A DNA stretch of 64,000 nt from Bradyrhizobium sp. Gha. Lineage in GTDB: Bacteria; Pseudomonadota; Alphaproteobacteria; Rhizobiales; Xanthobacteraceae. Shown here piece by piece: positions 18,145-26,016 of this stretch. The position numbers and the translations under genes were made by a program. Numbering within the stretch: the first letter of the stretch is position 1; each line of letters begins with the position of its first letter. The stretch covers positions 124,001 to 188,000 of the forward strand of contig NZ_FOQM01000005.1 of NCBI RefSeq assembly GCF_900113735.1, in the 5' to 3' direction. The notes under the pieces are model-generated. The model worked only from the letters and a program-made list of their open reading frames with translations, did not search any database and was not told the DNA's origin.

Positions 18145-18894
18145 TCACAGGTCTGCGCCGCTGACCTCTCTGAGCCGTCTTCGGATCTCCGCCGGCACGC
18201 CCATCACGAGGACACCGTCGGGCACGTCCTTCGTCACCACCGCACCGGCCCCGACGATCGCGCCAACGCCGATTCTGACGCCTGGCAGTAGGTTGGCTCC
18301 CAGGCCGATCGCCGCGCCGCGCGCGATATGGGGCCCGAGCATGGGAGAGCCATCGTAGCCGTTGCGGCCGATCGCATTGTCGTTCGACGTGCCGACGCAG
18401 CCCGAAACAAACACGTCGTCTTCGATCGTCATATTGCCCGCCAGCCAGGTGTGATCCTGCACCCGCACGCGATCGCCGATTTGCGTGTTGTAATTGACCG
18501 TGACGTAACGTCCGACAACGCTCTTCGAGCCGATCCGTGATTGTTCACGGATCGAGGCGCCGTCACCAATCAGGGTCCCCGCGCCGATCGAGACGTCGTA
18601 GAAGATTACCGAGTGCGGTCCGATAGAACAATCGGCACCGATATCGACCCATGTCTCGAAATGCGGCGGGCGCGACAACGCGCCGGCGCCCTTAGGCGCC
18701 TTGCCGATATAGGCCCCCGGAAAGATTTCGACGTTGTCTCCGATTCTGGCGCCGCTCTCAATCACGGCATGCGGGTGAATGACCACCCCGTTGCCAATCG
18801 TGACATCAGATCGCACCACGGCGAACTCGGCGATCGTCACGGCCTCACCGATCGCCTCGGTCTCGACCACCGCCCACGCACTGATTCGATTCAT
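18145..18894 (-). CDS. WbpD/WlbB-like UDP-sugar N-acetyltransferase
   Basis: 249 residues starting at the ATG at 18894, which shares its A with the TGA of the aminotransferase gene (TGATG) and has AAGGAG just upstream inside that gene; an open upstream extension is out of character. The protein is almost entirely left-handed beta-helix repeats (VTIGNGVVIHPHAVIESGAR, IGVGAIVGAGAVVTKDVP) ending VLVMGVPAEIRRR. Family knowledge: WbpD-type enzymes acetylate the 3-amino group of UDP-2-acetamido-3-amino-uronic acid. Its place after a DegT aminotransferase and a Gfo/Idh dehydrogenase supports this assignment, though a generic UDP-sugar acyltransferase is possible. Confidence 0.8.
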   Translation of the reverse strand: MNRISAWAVVETEAIGEAVTIAEFAVVRSDVTIGNGVVIHPHAVIESGARIGDNVEIFPGAYIGKAPKGAGALSRPPHFETWVDIGADCSIGPHSVIFYDVSIGAGTLIGDGASIREQSRIGSKSVVGRYVTVNYNTQIGDRVRVQDHTWLAGNMTIEDDVFVSGCVGTSNDNAIGRNGYDGSPMLGPHIARGAAIGLGANLLPGVRIGVGAIVGAGAVVTKDVPDGVLVMGVPAEIRRRLREVSGADL

Positions 18895-20072
18895 CACCAC
18901 TCCTTCTCGACCTCGGCCTGCAGTGCGGCGGACGAGTACGTCGACTTCCGCTGCAAGTTCGTGTGACCGTCCCGCTCGGCCGCAGCGCGCACAATCGCGG
19001 CGACACGGCGCACCTGGTCGCGTGTGAGCTCGGGGAACATGGGCAAGGACAATGATCGCGCCGCCACCGCTTCGCAGCACGGCAAGTCGCCGTGCCTGTA
19101 ACCGAGATGGTCGAAAGCAGGCTGTAGGTGGAGCGGCACCGGATAATGGATCCCTGTCGCCACGCCAGCTTCCTCTAACTTGCTTCGCATTGCGTCACGA
19201 TCGTTCGTGGTGATCACATACAAATGGAAGACGTGCGTCGACCCCGTTCGAACGAACGGCGTGTTGATCCCCGACTGCGCCAATTCCGCGGCGTACCACT
19301 CCGCAGCGCGCCGCCGATTGGCGTTCCATTCATCCAGACGCCGAAGCTTGATCTGCAGGACTGCCGCCTGGAGCGCGTCTAGCCGGCTATTGAACCCGAT
19401 CTCGGCGTGGCTGTAATGGGTGGTTCGACCGTGGTCACGCAGTCGTTCGATCCGCTCGGCGATCGCTCGATTGTTGGTAGTGACCGCTCCGCCGTCCCCA
19501 TAGGCCCCGAGGTTCTTCCCCGGGTAAAACGAGAAACATGCAACGTCACCGAGCGCCCCGGTTCGGACCCCCTGATACTCCGCCCCGTGCGCCTGGGCTG
19601 CATCCTCTAGTACGTACAGGCCGCGCCGCCGTGCGATGTCCTTGATTGGACCCATGTCGGCTGGCTGCCCGAACAGGTGGACCGCGATGATCGCTCTTGT
19701 ACGATCCGTTACGGCACGCTCGATCATCTTGGGATCTATCGTGTAGGTGCCCGGATCGATATCGACGAACACGGGTCGCGCTCCCGTCGACACGATTGCG
19801 GCCGCCGTGGCAATGAAGGTATGGGCGGTTGTAATCACCTCATCGCCATGACCTATACCCAACGCCCGCAGCGCCAGATGAAGCGCGTCCGTGCCGCTCG
19901 CCACACCGCGCGCATAGCGCACCTGGCAATACGCGGCGAAATCCCTCTCGAACGACGCAAGTGGCTCGCCGCCTATGAACTGCGCGGAGTTGAGCACGCC
20001 CCGAATTGCTTCGGCCACCTCGTCTTTTAGTGTCTCATATTGCGCTTTGAGATCGACGAACGGAATGTGCAT
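18894..20072 (-). CDS. DegT/DnrJ/EryC1-type sugar aminotransferase (WbpE-like)
   Basis: 392 residues of a PLP-dependent nucleotide-sugar aminotransferase. It starts MHIPFVDLKAQYETLK after a GTGAGG site. ASGTDALHLALRALG and LYVLEDAAQAHGAEYQG match the cofactor-binding region, and CFSFYPGKNLGAYGDGG contains the PLP Lys. HYPVPLHLQPAF near the C-terminus is typical of the family. In WbpB/E/D pathways this step transaminates the 3-keto UDP-GlcNAc-uronate at C3 using glutamate. The C-terminal 30 residues extend a little past the usual end. Coupled to the acetyltransferase gene by a one-base overlap. Confidence 0.9.
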   Translation of the reverse strand: MHIPFVDLKAQYETLKDEVAEAIRGVLNSAQFIGGEPLASFERDFAAYCQVRYARGVASGTDALHLALRALGIGHGDEVITTAHTFIATAAAIVSTGARPVFVDIDPGTYTIDPKMIERAVTDRTRAIIAVHLFGQPADMGPIKDIARRRGLYVLEDAAQAHGAEYQGVRTGALGDVACFSFYPGKNLGAYGDGGAVTTNNRAIAERIERLRDHGRTTHYSHAEIGFNSRLDALQAAVLQIKLRRLDEWNANRRRAAEWYAAELAQSGINTPFVRTGSTHVFHLYVITTNDRDAMRSKLEEAGVATGIHYPVPLHLQPAFDHLGYRHGDLPCCEAVAARSLSLPMFPELTRDQVRRVAAIVRAAAERDGHTNLQRKSTYSSAALQAEVEKEW

Positions 20073-20114
20073 TTTTCGAACCTCACGAGAATCCGTCTTT
20101 ATTCCTTGGGAGCG

Positions 20115-20768
20115 TCATCGGGCACCGCGCCCCCGCAGCACCGCGGGAAACGTCAGGGCAATCAGCTTCAGGTCGGTCCATAAGGTCCAGTTCAGTGCAT
20201 ACTCGACGTCCATCTCGAGCATCACCTCCGGGCTGACACGACCCCGACCGCGCACCTGGGAAATTCCGGTTATTCCGGGCTTCACGATGTGACGCTTATG
20301 GTGCCAGTCCCGGAAGTATTCGAGTTCGTAAGGGATCGCCGGCCGCGGACCAACGATGCTCATTTCGCCGCGCAATACGTTGAGGAATTGAGGCAACTCG
20401 TCGAGGCTGGTTCTCCGCAGCAACCGTCCCACGCGCGTCACGCGGGGATCGTCTGTCAGCTTGTATGGGGCGGCGGGGTCGTTCGAGAGAGGTTCCTTTG
20501 CCCACGCCCTCCGGATCGCATCGCGATGGACGTTTTCGTCAGCGTCGTGGCGGAGTGTCCGGAATTTGAAGCAGTTGAACGGCTTCTCGTCTCGCCCGAT
20601 GCGACGTTGGCGAAAAACTGCTGGCCCCGGACTGTCGAGACGGATTGCTATCCACACCACGATGAAGACGAGGGCCAGTGGCACGATCGCAAGAACGCTG
20701 ATCGCGACGTCGAGCGCCCGCTTGCCCAATTCCCGGAGGGACGGTCGCGTGGCCTCATGCGACGGCAA
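20115..20768 (-). CDS. Initiating sugar (glycosyl-1-phosphate) transferase, WcaJ/RfbP family
   Basis: 217 residues from a TTG at 20768 with a near-perfect GGGAGGT site seven bases upstream, overlapping the dehydrogenase stop by 14 bases; the ATG at 20906 would put about 150 bases inside that gene. One N-terminal hydrophobic helix (VAISVLAIVPLALVFIVVW) is followed by the conserved catalytic half: DSPGPAVFRQRRIGRDEKPF, FKFRTL, RRTSLDELPQFLNVLRGEMS, VGPRP and KPGITGISQVRGRG. Family knowledge: transfers a sugar-phosphate to undecaprenyl phosphate, the first committed step of repeat-unit assembly. It lacks the long N-terminal membrane domain of WbaP/WcaJ, as in the short PglC-type forms. Confidence 0.9.
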   Translation of the reverse strand: MPSHEATRPSLRELGKRALDVAISVLAIVPLALVFIVVWIAIRLDSPGPAVFRQRRIGRDEKPFNCFKFRTLRHDADENVHRDAIRRAWAKEPLSNDPAAPYKLTDDPRVTRVGRLLRRTSLDELPQFLNVLRGEMSIVGPRPAIPYELEYFRDWHHKRHIVKPGITGISQVRGRGRVSPEVMLEMDVEYALNWTLWTDLKLIALTFPAVLRGRGAR

Positions 20769-21867
20769 TTTCGGGACCTCCCGCCGGCAGGTTTCGCCGC
20801 CGAAACATTCGTTGATCCTTACCGTTGCCACCGTGCTTGTGCTTGAGCCGCAGGCACGCCGATGCCGCCTCGAGCGCTTCGACAACGCGCAGCCCGTGCA
20901 TTCCATCCGCGCGCGGCTGTTGCCCGGTCGTGATCGCGTTGACGAAGTCGAGCACCTCGAGTTTCAGCGGTTCGGTGCTGGATATGGCGGGGATATGCAC
21001 GTCGCCGTGATGATAGGCAGACTGGAAGTCGGCATAGGAGTCGCCGGTGATCCGCGGCCTGAATCGCTTCTGGTAAACGCGTACTTTCTCGGACGGCTGC
21101 ACGTCGTCAAACACCAGCATTGCATCGCTTCCGACGACCGTGATCTGGCGCACCTTGACCGGATCCAACCAGGAAACATGGACGTGGGCGGTCGGGCCGC
21201 TCTTGAAGCCCATCTTGGCGTAAACGACGTCCTCGACGTTGGGCAGAACGTGCGCGCAACCCCAGGCGCCGATGGTCTGCGGTACCTCCTCCAGCAAGCA
21301 GAAGATGATCGAGAGGTCGTGCGGCGCCAAGTCCCAAAGGACATTGGCGTCCTGCCGATACAGACCGAGGTTTAGCCGCCGCGAATCAATGTAGTAGAGT
21401 TCGCCCAGAGAGCCGCTCTGGATCATCTGGCGCATGACGCCGACCGCCGGGTGATATTCGAACGTATGCCCGACCATCAGCACACATTTGCGCTGTTCGG
21501 CGATCGCATTCAACTCGCGGCATTGCGCGCTCGTCATAGCCAACGGCTTCTCGACGAGTGCGTGCTTTCCGGCCTGAAGCACCGCTCGCGCCAATTCAAA
21601 GTGCGTCTCCACAGGGGTGGCGACAATGACTCCGTCTATAGAAGGGTTATTCAGTACCGCGCCGATGTCACGCGAAACGGCGACAGAAGGATATTGTGAA
21701 CGGATATATTCCAATCTGTCAGGGCGTGGATCAACGGCCATCGACAGCCTTGCGTCGCGTATATCGCAGCTGACACGGATGTGTTTCGAACCCCAGTAGC
21801 CGCAACCGATGACGGCGAGCGACGGGCTGCCGTTCGCGGTACGGATTGCCGCGACTTTATTCGCCAT
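20755..21867 (-). CDS. Gfo/Idh/MocA-family dehydrogenase (WbpB-like)
   Basis: 370 residues. The N-terminal Rossmann motif is LAVIGCGYWGSKHIR, followed by the family signature GVIVATPVETHFELARAVL and the catalytic-region EKPLAMTSAQCREL; VLMVGHTFEYHPAV leads into the C-terminal alpha/beta substrate domain. An AAGGAG site precedes the ATG. Family knowledge: WbpB/WlbA oxidises C3 of UDP-GlcNAc-uronic acid with NAD+. It is the first gene of a minus-strand run dehydrogenase, sugar transferase, aminotransferase, acetyltransferase. The UDP-GlcNAc 6-dehydrogenase (WbpA) needed to make its substrate is not in the window. Confidence 0.85.
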   Translation of the reverse strand: MANKVAAIRTANGSPSLAVIGCGYWGSKHIRVSCDIRDARLSMAVDPRPDRLEYIRSQYPSVAVSRDIGAVLNNPSIDGVIVATPVETHFELARAVLQAGKHALVEKPLAMTSAQCRELNAIAEQRKCVLMVGHTFEYHPAVGVMRQMIQSGSLGELYYIDSRRLNLGLYRQDANVLWDLAPHDLSIIFCLLEEVPQTIGAWGCAHVLPNVEDVVYAKMGFKSGPTAHVHVSWLDPVKVRQITVVGSDAMLVFDDVQPSEKVRVYQKRFRPRITGDSYADFQSAYHHGDVHIPAISSTEPLKLEVLDFVNAITTGQQPRADGMHGLRVVEALEAASACLRLKHKHGGNGKDQRMFRRRNLPAGGPEIAVA

Positions 21868-21939
21868 GTTGGCTCCTTGTTTGAGGGCGCTCAGCGTCCA
21901 ATTCCCGCAAAGATAACGGATTGCTCGCGCGCGCTGAGG

Positions 21940-21990
21940 TAGATCATGGATTATGATCTATGCTCTTTTGGAGTACACATGTTGGAACAT
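21940..21990. promoter_or_regulatory. Two perfect palindromes upstream of the minus-strand polysaccharide operon
   Basis: Positions 21940-21960 form TAGATCAT-N5-ATGATCTA, perfect 8-bp arms; 21979-21990 is ATGTTGGAACAT, also a perfect palindrome. Both lie 70-125 bases upstream of the dehydrogenase start at 21867, where a promoter for the WbpB-like operon is expected. They look like operator sites; the binding protein is unknown. Confidence 0.5.
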
Positions 21991-22022
21991 CGCGCGCCTC
22001 CCTCTTGTGGCGTCGGTTGCAA

Positions 22023-22130
22023 CTAAAGTAGCTGATCGGCTGATCCGATATCTAACGCCTTGTCATTCCAGTGGTTCTTCAGCGCAACGGCCGCGCCGGT
22101 TGCGACAAAGAGCTGGGTGTTCTGATCCAT
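22023..22130 (-). other. Possible 35-codon ORF or gene remnant
   Basis: An ATG at 22128-22130 opens a short frame beginning MDQNTQLFVATGAAVALKNH; the same frame is open upstream for about 30 more codons (PSLEQAGKKTIQKF before the Met). The composition looks protein-like, but no family is recognised and no good ribosome-binding site is seen. It may be the tail of a decayed gene. Confidence 0.25.
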
Positions 22131-22357
22131 GAATTTCTGGATCGTTTTTTTGCCGGCCTGCTCAAGCGAAGGCGCCAAATGACAGCGCGGCGGCTTGAAA
22201 ACTAAGCGCGAACTGAGGGATTTACAGATCGGTCAACTAGCTCTGGGCTGCTGGTTGAAGGTGAGGCTTATCGCCAAAGTTTGACGACCGACCCGCATCA
22301 GCGGCTTTGAAGATGAAGAACCTTGGGCTGCACAGCCCAGCGCTGATGGAGAACCAT

Positions 22358-22460
22358 ACCATTGCGCCGGCGTCCTCCAGTGGAAACCTGGCGATCTTTG
22401 ATATAGGACTCGCCAAAGAGGAGCACAGTCTCGAGGTCCCGGACGATCCGCAGGATGTCC
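22358..22460 (-). repeat. Copy 2 of the ~100-bp element with conserved reading frame
   Basis: Pairs with 8049-8145. In the corresponding minus-strand frame (open 22298-22489 from a TTG) it reads ILRIVRDLETVLLFGESYIK, matching ILPIVRDLAIVL--GKSYTK of copy 1. Here it lies just upstream of the plus-strand deacetylase-like gene. The two direct copies bracket the whole minus-strand polysaccharide block. Confidence 0.65.
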
Positions 22461-22510
22461 GCTGGCCTTGCCGAGGAAAGATGCGACAACCGGGATGGAG
22501 TGCCGACGCC

Positions 22511-24268
22511 ATGGACACGGGGTCTTCGATCGCGCTTCTGCTCCGCAACGACGACACCCCTTTGCCCGAGGATCGCAATCTAACGGAAATCCTCGACTTT
22601 TTCGGCATTCCCTGGACGAGGCTGACGGTCGGCGAAGCGAGCGCGGACAAGGTCGCCTCGTTGACGGCAAGTCATCCGCAGTTCTCCATCCTGACTTCCG
22701 CGCGCTGTCTCGCCGAAAGCTTGCAGCCCTGCACGGCCGGAACGTTTCCGGCTTGGTTGGCGGCAGCCGCTTCCGTGTTCGTCTATGGATTTCGAGCTGA
22801 CGATCGCTGCCGAACTCTGCTGCGCCGGATCACGGGAGACCCGGAGGCGGACATCCGCGGCATCGACGCGTGGCCGATAACCGTGTCGGTTACTGATGAT
22901 TTTCCGGAAATGTGCGGCCCAATGTCGGCCCTGCAGATCCAACTCGAGCCCGGCGCCGCGGACGCGGCGCTCGTCATTCGGGATGGTGGCGAACTGCAGA
23001 GCATCGTCGGGGCATCCGAGAGACACCTGTTCGCCCGACTTGCTCGGTGTGGCGTGCGTTTTTTTATCGATGCGTCGCTGGCGATGGTGGACATTCACGA
23101 ACGCGCTGCGACCTATTTTGATGTAAAGAAGCGTTTCGCCGGTGCGGTGCCACTCGTTCTGTATCTGAAGTGGTCGTTCCGCGGCGTCTGCTGGACCACT
23201 TCCGAAACAAATGCGTGCCTGATCATCGACGATCCGCCCCTCTGGCCAAGGTACGGCTTTCTCGATTTTGGCGAGCTACTGCACTTGGCCAACAAGCAGA
23301 CGTTCGCGACGACCGTCGCCTTCATTCCATGGAACTGGCAGCGAACAAATTGCGACACCGTTGCCGCCTTTCTGAAAAATAGCGGAAAACTGTCCGTCTG
23401 TGTGCACGGCTGCGATCACACCCGTGGTGAATTTGCAGCCCGCTCAGCCGAGCTGCTCGACAGAAAGCTGAAGACCGCCAAGCGTCGGATGCAGTCCCTT
23501 CTCAACAAAACCGCGCTCGATCATGAAAATGTGATGGTTTTCCCGCAAGGGGCATTTTCGCCCGAGGCAGTATCGGCTCTCAAGCGAAACGGCTTCGTCG
23601 CGGCCGTGAACACGGAAGTCGCGCCAGCCGATGAGGCATCGAACGAAACGACACTTGCCGACCTGTGGAGTGTCGCCTCCGTCCGCTATGGGGGATTCTC
23701 GATTTTTACCCGGCGGTACATTCACCACGGCATTGAAAACTTCGCATTTGACGGAATCCTGGGCAAGCCGTGTTTCATCGCCGCGCATCACGACATTTTC
23801 CGGGGCCATGGCAGCGAACTAGCGGAGTTCCTCCGACAGCTTGCATCCTTACGATGGAAACTCTGTTGGCGGACTCTCGGGCACGCCGTTGTCCGCAGCT
23901 ACAGCATCAAACCCGGCGATGGAACGAGCCTAGTAAGGATGTTTGCTGAACAACTCCGCATCGAGAACATGGAGGCGGTGACGCGACGGATCCAGGTTGT
24001 GAAGGAAGAACCACAGGTCGTCTCCTTGAAAAATGTTACAGTCAACCAGGAGGTCGTCGCGCACGAATACATGGATGGATGTCTTAGAGTGATCCTCGAT
24101 ATCCCGCCCGGCAGAACGGCGGATATACGCTGCGTTTATCACGAACAGCCGGATGCTTTCCGGGGTTCAGAATCGGTCTCATACCGACTTCGAGTGGCGG
24201 CTCGGCGCTATCTATCCGAACTTCGAGACAATTACGGGTCCAGCGGCCTGCTTCGTTTTCGCCTGTAG
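22511..24268 (+). CDS. Second polysaccharide-deacetylase-like protein
   Basis: 585 residues from the ATG at 22511 (GGATGGAG upstream); the frame is open to 22307 but that part overlaps the repeat element. The first 200 residues are unassigned. A NodB-like barrel follows with ACLIIDDPPLW (metal Asp pair), SVCVHGCDHTRGEF (HxxxH-type ligands) and VMVFPQGAFSPEAV. A C-terminal beta-rich region ends the protein. Family knowledge: such proteins remove N-acetyl groups or are inactive binding relatives. It starts the plus-strand half of the locus, before the polymerase gene. Confidence 0.75.
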   Translation: MDTGSSIALLLRNDDTPLPEDRNLTEILDFFGIPWTRLTVGEASADKVASLTASHPQFSILTSARCLAESLQPCTAGTFPAWLAAAASVFVYGFRADDRCRTLLRRITGDPEADIRGIDAWPITVSVTDDFPEMCGPMSALQIQLEPGAADAALVIRDGGELQSIVGASERHLFARLARCGVRFFIDASLAMVDIHERAATYFDVKKRFAGAVPLVLYLKWSFRGVCWTTSETNACLIIDDPPLWPRYGFLDFGELLHLANKQTFATTVAFIPWNWQRTNCDTVAAFLKNSGKLSVCVHGCDHTRGEFAARSAELLDRKLKTAKRRMQSLLNKTALDHENVMVFPQGAFSPEAVSALKRNGFVAAVNTEVAPADEASNETTLADLWSVASVRYGGFSIFTRRYIHHGIENFAFDGILGKPCFIAAHHDIFRGHGSELAEFLRQLASLRWKLCWRTLGHAVVRSYSIKPGDGTSLVRMFAEQLRIENMEAVTRRIQVVKEEPQVVSLKNVTVNQEVVAHEYMDGCLRVILDIPPGRTADIRCVYHEQPDAFRGSESVSYRLRVAARRYLSELRDNYGSSGLLRFRL

Positions 24269-24579
24269 CCGGGAGGCGCATCGTAATCGAGGGTGGCCCG
24301 CGCCGTCTCGACGATGTCTGGTGTGAAGGGCATTGCGGCCGCGGCTTGGCGCGCTGGTAAAGGGATTACCCCCAATTCGCAGAGTTCACGCAGCATCAGA
24401 CACTTGCATCTGAAGCGCGAGACGGCGACTCTCGCGCACTATCTCAATCTGGTCGCGAATGAGATCAGCTGCTGGTAATCGATAATGCCGGGTTCGATTG
24501 ACGGCGCGACTTCGTCATCCGTGATGTCGCTGACGATGACGGCGCACAAAGGGTCATTCGACAATACGGCGATCGACAG
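24269..24579 (+). other. Intergenic region before the polymerase gene
   Basis: About 310 bases. A 61-codon frame at 24293-24478 is present but has no recognisable similarity. No hairpin or operator stands out; the polymerase ATG at 24580 has only a weak ribosome-binding site. Confidence 0.35.
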
Positions 24580-26016
24580 ATGAACGGCTCCTTCTCGAAT
24601 TCCAGCTCCGTCCCACTATTGCGAGCCGACACTTTGCTCCTGATTCTCATTGGGATCTTCGGCGTGATCGGGGGCGGATTGACGGCACTGGTCGGGGGAG
24701 CGATTCCCTTTTTCCTTTATTCGTTGCCGATTGCCGCTGCGGTGGTCCTCGCCAACTACCGGAATGGAGTCTGGCTGTTGGTGTTACTCTTGCCCTTCGC
24801 GTCGACCCAAATGATTCCGCGTCAGGTATTCGGGGTAACGGGACTTAACCCGGAAAATTGCCTCCTCGTGCTCACGTTCTTGTCCCTATGCTTGGCTACT
24901 CTCCGAGAGGCCGTTCGGTTCCCGCAGCTGCCGCTGACCCTGTTGGTGTATGTCGCACTCATTGCACTTGCCGCCTACAACGGGTCCGGTTCGGCAGAGC
25001 ACGCAATCACGATTCCTGGTGAGGAGCCTTTAACCGTGACTGCCTACGTGCTCGACAGTTTCGCTAAGCCGATGGTTATTCTTGTCGTGGCTTGGCTGGC
25101 GGCTGTGGTCTCGCGAAATGGAAATGGGCAAGCTCTGATCTGGGCGCTCGCAGGTGCACTCGTCATCTTCTTCGTGCTCGTCGTGAGCGACCTCATTGGC
25201 AACGGCATCAGCCTGAACAGTCTCGCGTCCGCAGGAGAGCGCGGTTTTCTCAATTGGACTGGAATGCACGCCAATGAAATCGGCCTCATGGCGAACTTGG
25301 GGTTTGCGATCCTGCTCCACACGGCGGCCGCCGCCTCCCGACCGCTTCCCCGCCTGACGCTTTTTGCATGCGCCATCGCCGTTGCGGCGACGGCGGCGCT
25401 GACCTTTTCTCGAGGCGCCTTTGTCGGACTTGCCATCATCGTTGGACATTATCTGATCACCCGGCGCCGAACAGGCCAGATTGTTCTTGCACTGGCGTTC
25501 ACCGTCGCTGTCGCCTTGATATTGCCGGACGCCTTCGTCGAGCGGGCGACGACGGGCTTCCAGACGGAGGATACCCAGGCAATCTCGGCCGGTCGCCTGG
25601 ACATGATCTGGCTCCCATTATTGCCAACCTTCTGGGAAGCGCCCATCCTCGGGCATGGCCTCGGTTCGACCCAGTGGGCCACTCCCAATATCGAGGGAGC
25701 CATGCTGCCGGTGGGACACCCCCATAGCGCTTATCTCGGCGTTCTTCTTGATCTGGGAATCGTGGGCGGTGCAGTCGTTGCAGCCTTCTTCTGGTCGGCT
25801 TGGACGATGTTCAGGCAACTCGCGAAGAACCATCCTGATCCACTATGGCGCGGGATTTTCCAAGGTGGGGTCGTCTGTCTGATATGTCTCGCCGTCCAGG
25901 GATTGACGGATGACCGATTTGTGCCGACCTACCCGCAGGTGGCCCTTTGGTTGTGTTACGGGCTTGCCCTCGGCCAAGCCCAATCAACCTATTCGGCCCA
26001 AAGAACGCAGCCATGA
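24580..26016 (+). CDS. O-antigen ligase/polymerase-family membrane protein (Wzy/WaaL-like)
   Basis: 478 residues with about 11-12 membrane segments. The Wzy_C-type signature region is present near residue 350-400: ISAGRLDMIWLPLLPTFWEA, ILGHGLGS, then HPHSAYLGVLLDLGIVGG. The large periplasmic loop and preceding Arg (SRGAFVG) fit the family. Role: polymerises undecaprenyl-linked repeat units (Wzy) or ligates glycan to a lipid acceptor. With a flippase two genes downstream, polymerase is the likelier role. The stop overlaps the next start (ATGA). Confidence 0.87.
   Translation: MNGSFSNSSSVPLLRADTLLLILIGIFGVIGGGLTALVGGAIPFFLYSLPIAAAVVLANYRNGVWLLVLLLPFASTQMIPRQVFGVTGLNPENCLLVLTFLSLCLATLREAVRFPQLPLTLLVYVALIALAAYNGSGSAEHAITIPGEEPLTVTAYVLDSFAKPMVILVVAWLAAVVSRNGNGQALIWALAGALVIFFVLVVSDLIGNGISLNSLASAGERGFLNWTGMHANEIGLMANLGFAILLHTAAAASRPLPRLTLFACAIAVAATAALTFSRGAFVGLAIIVGHYLITRRRTGQIVLALAFTVAVALILPDAFVERATTGFQTEDTQAISAGRLDMIWLPLLPTFWEAPILGHGLGSTQWATPNIEGAMLPVGHPHSAYLGVLLDLGIVGGAVVAAFFWSAWTMFRQLAKNHPDPLWRGIFQGGVVCLICLAVQGLTDDRFVPTYPQVALWLCYGLALGQAQSTYSAQRTQP

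Noticed and set aside
22233..22670. 145- and 137-codon minus-strand frames opposite the start of the deacetylase-like gene
   Set aside because: Mostly antisense of a better-supported gene; only the part homologous to 8049-8145 is kept, as a repeat element.
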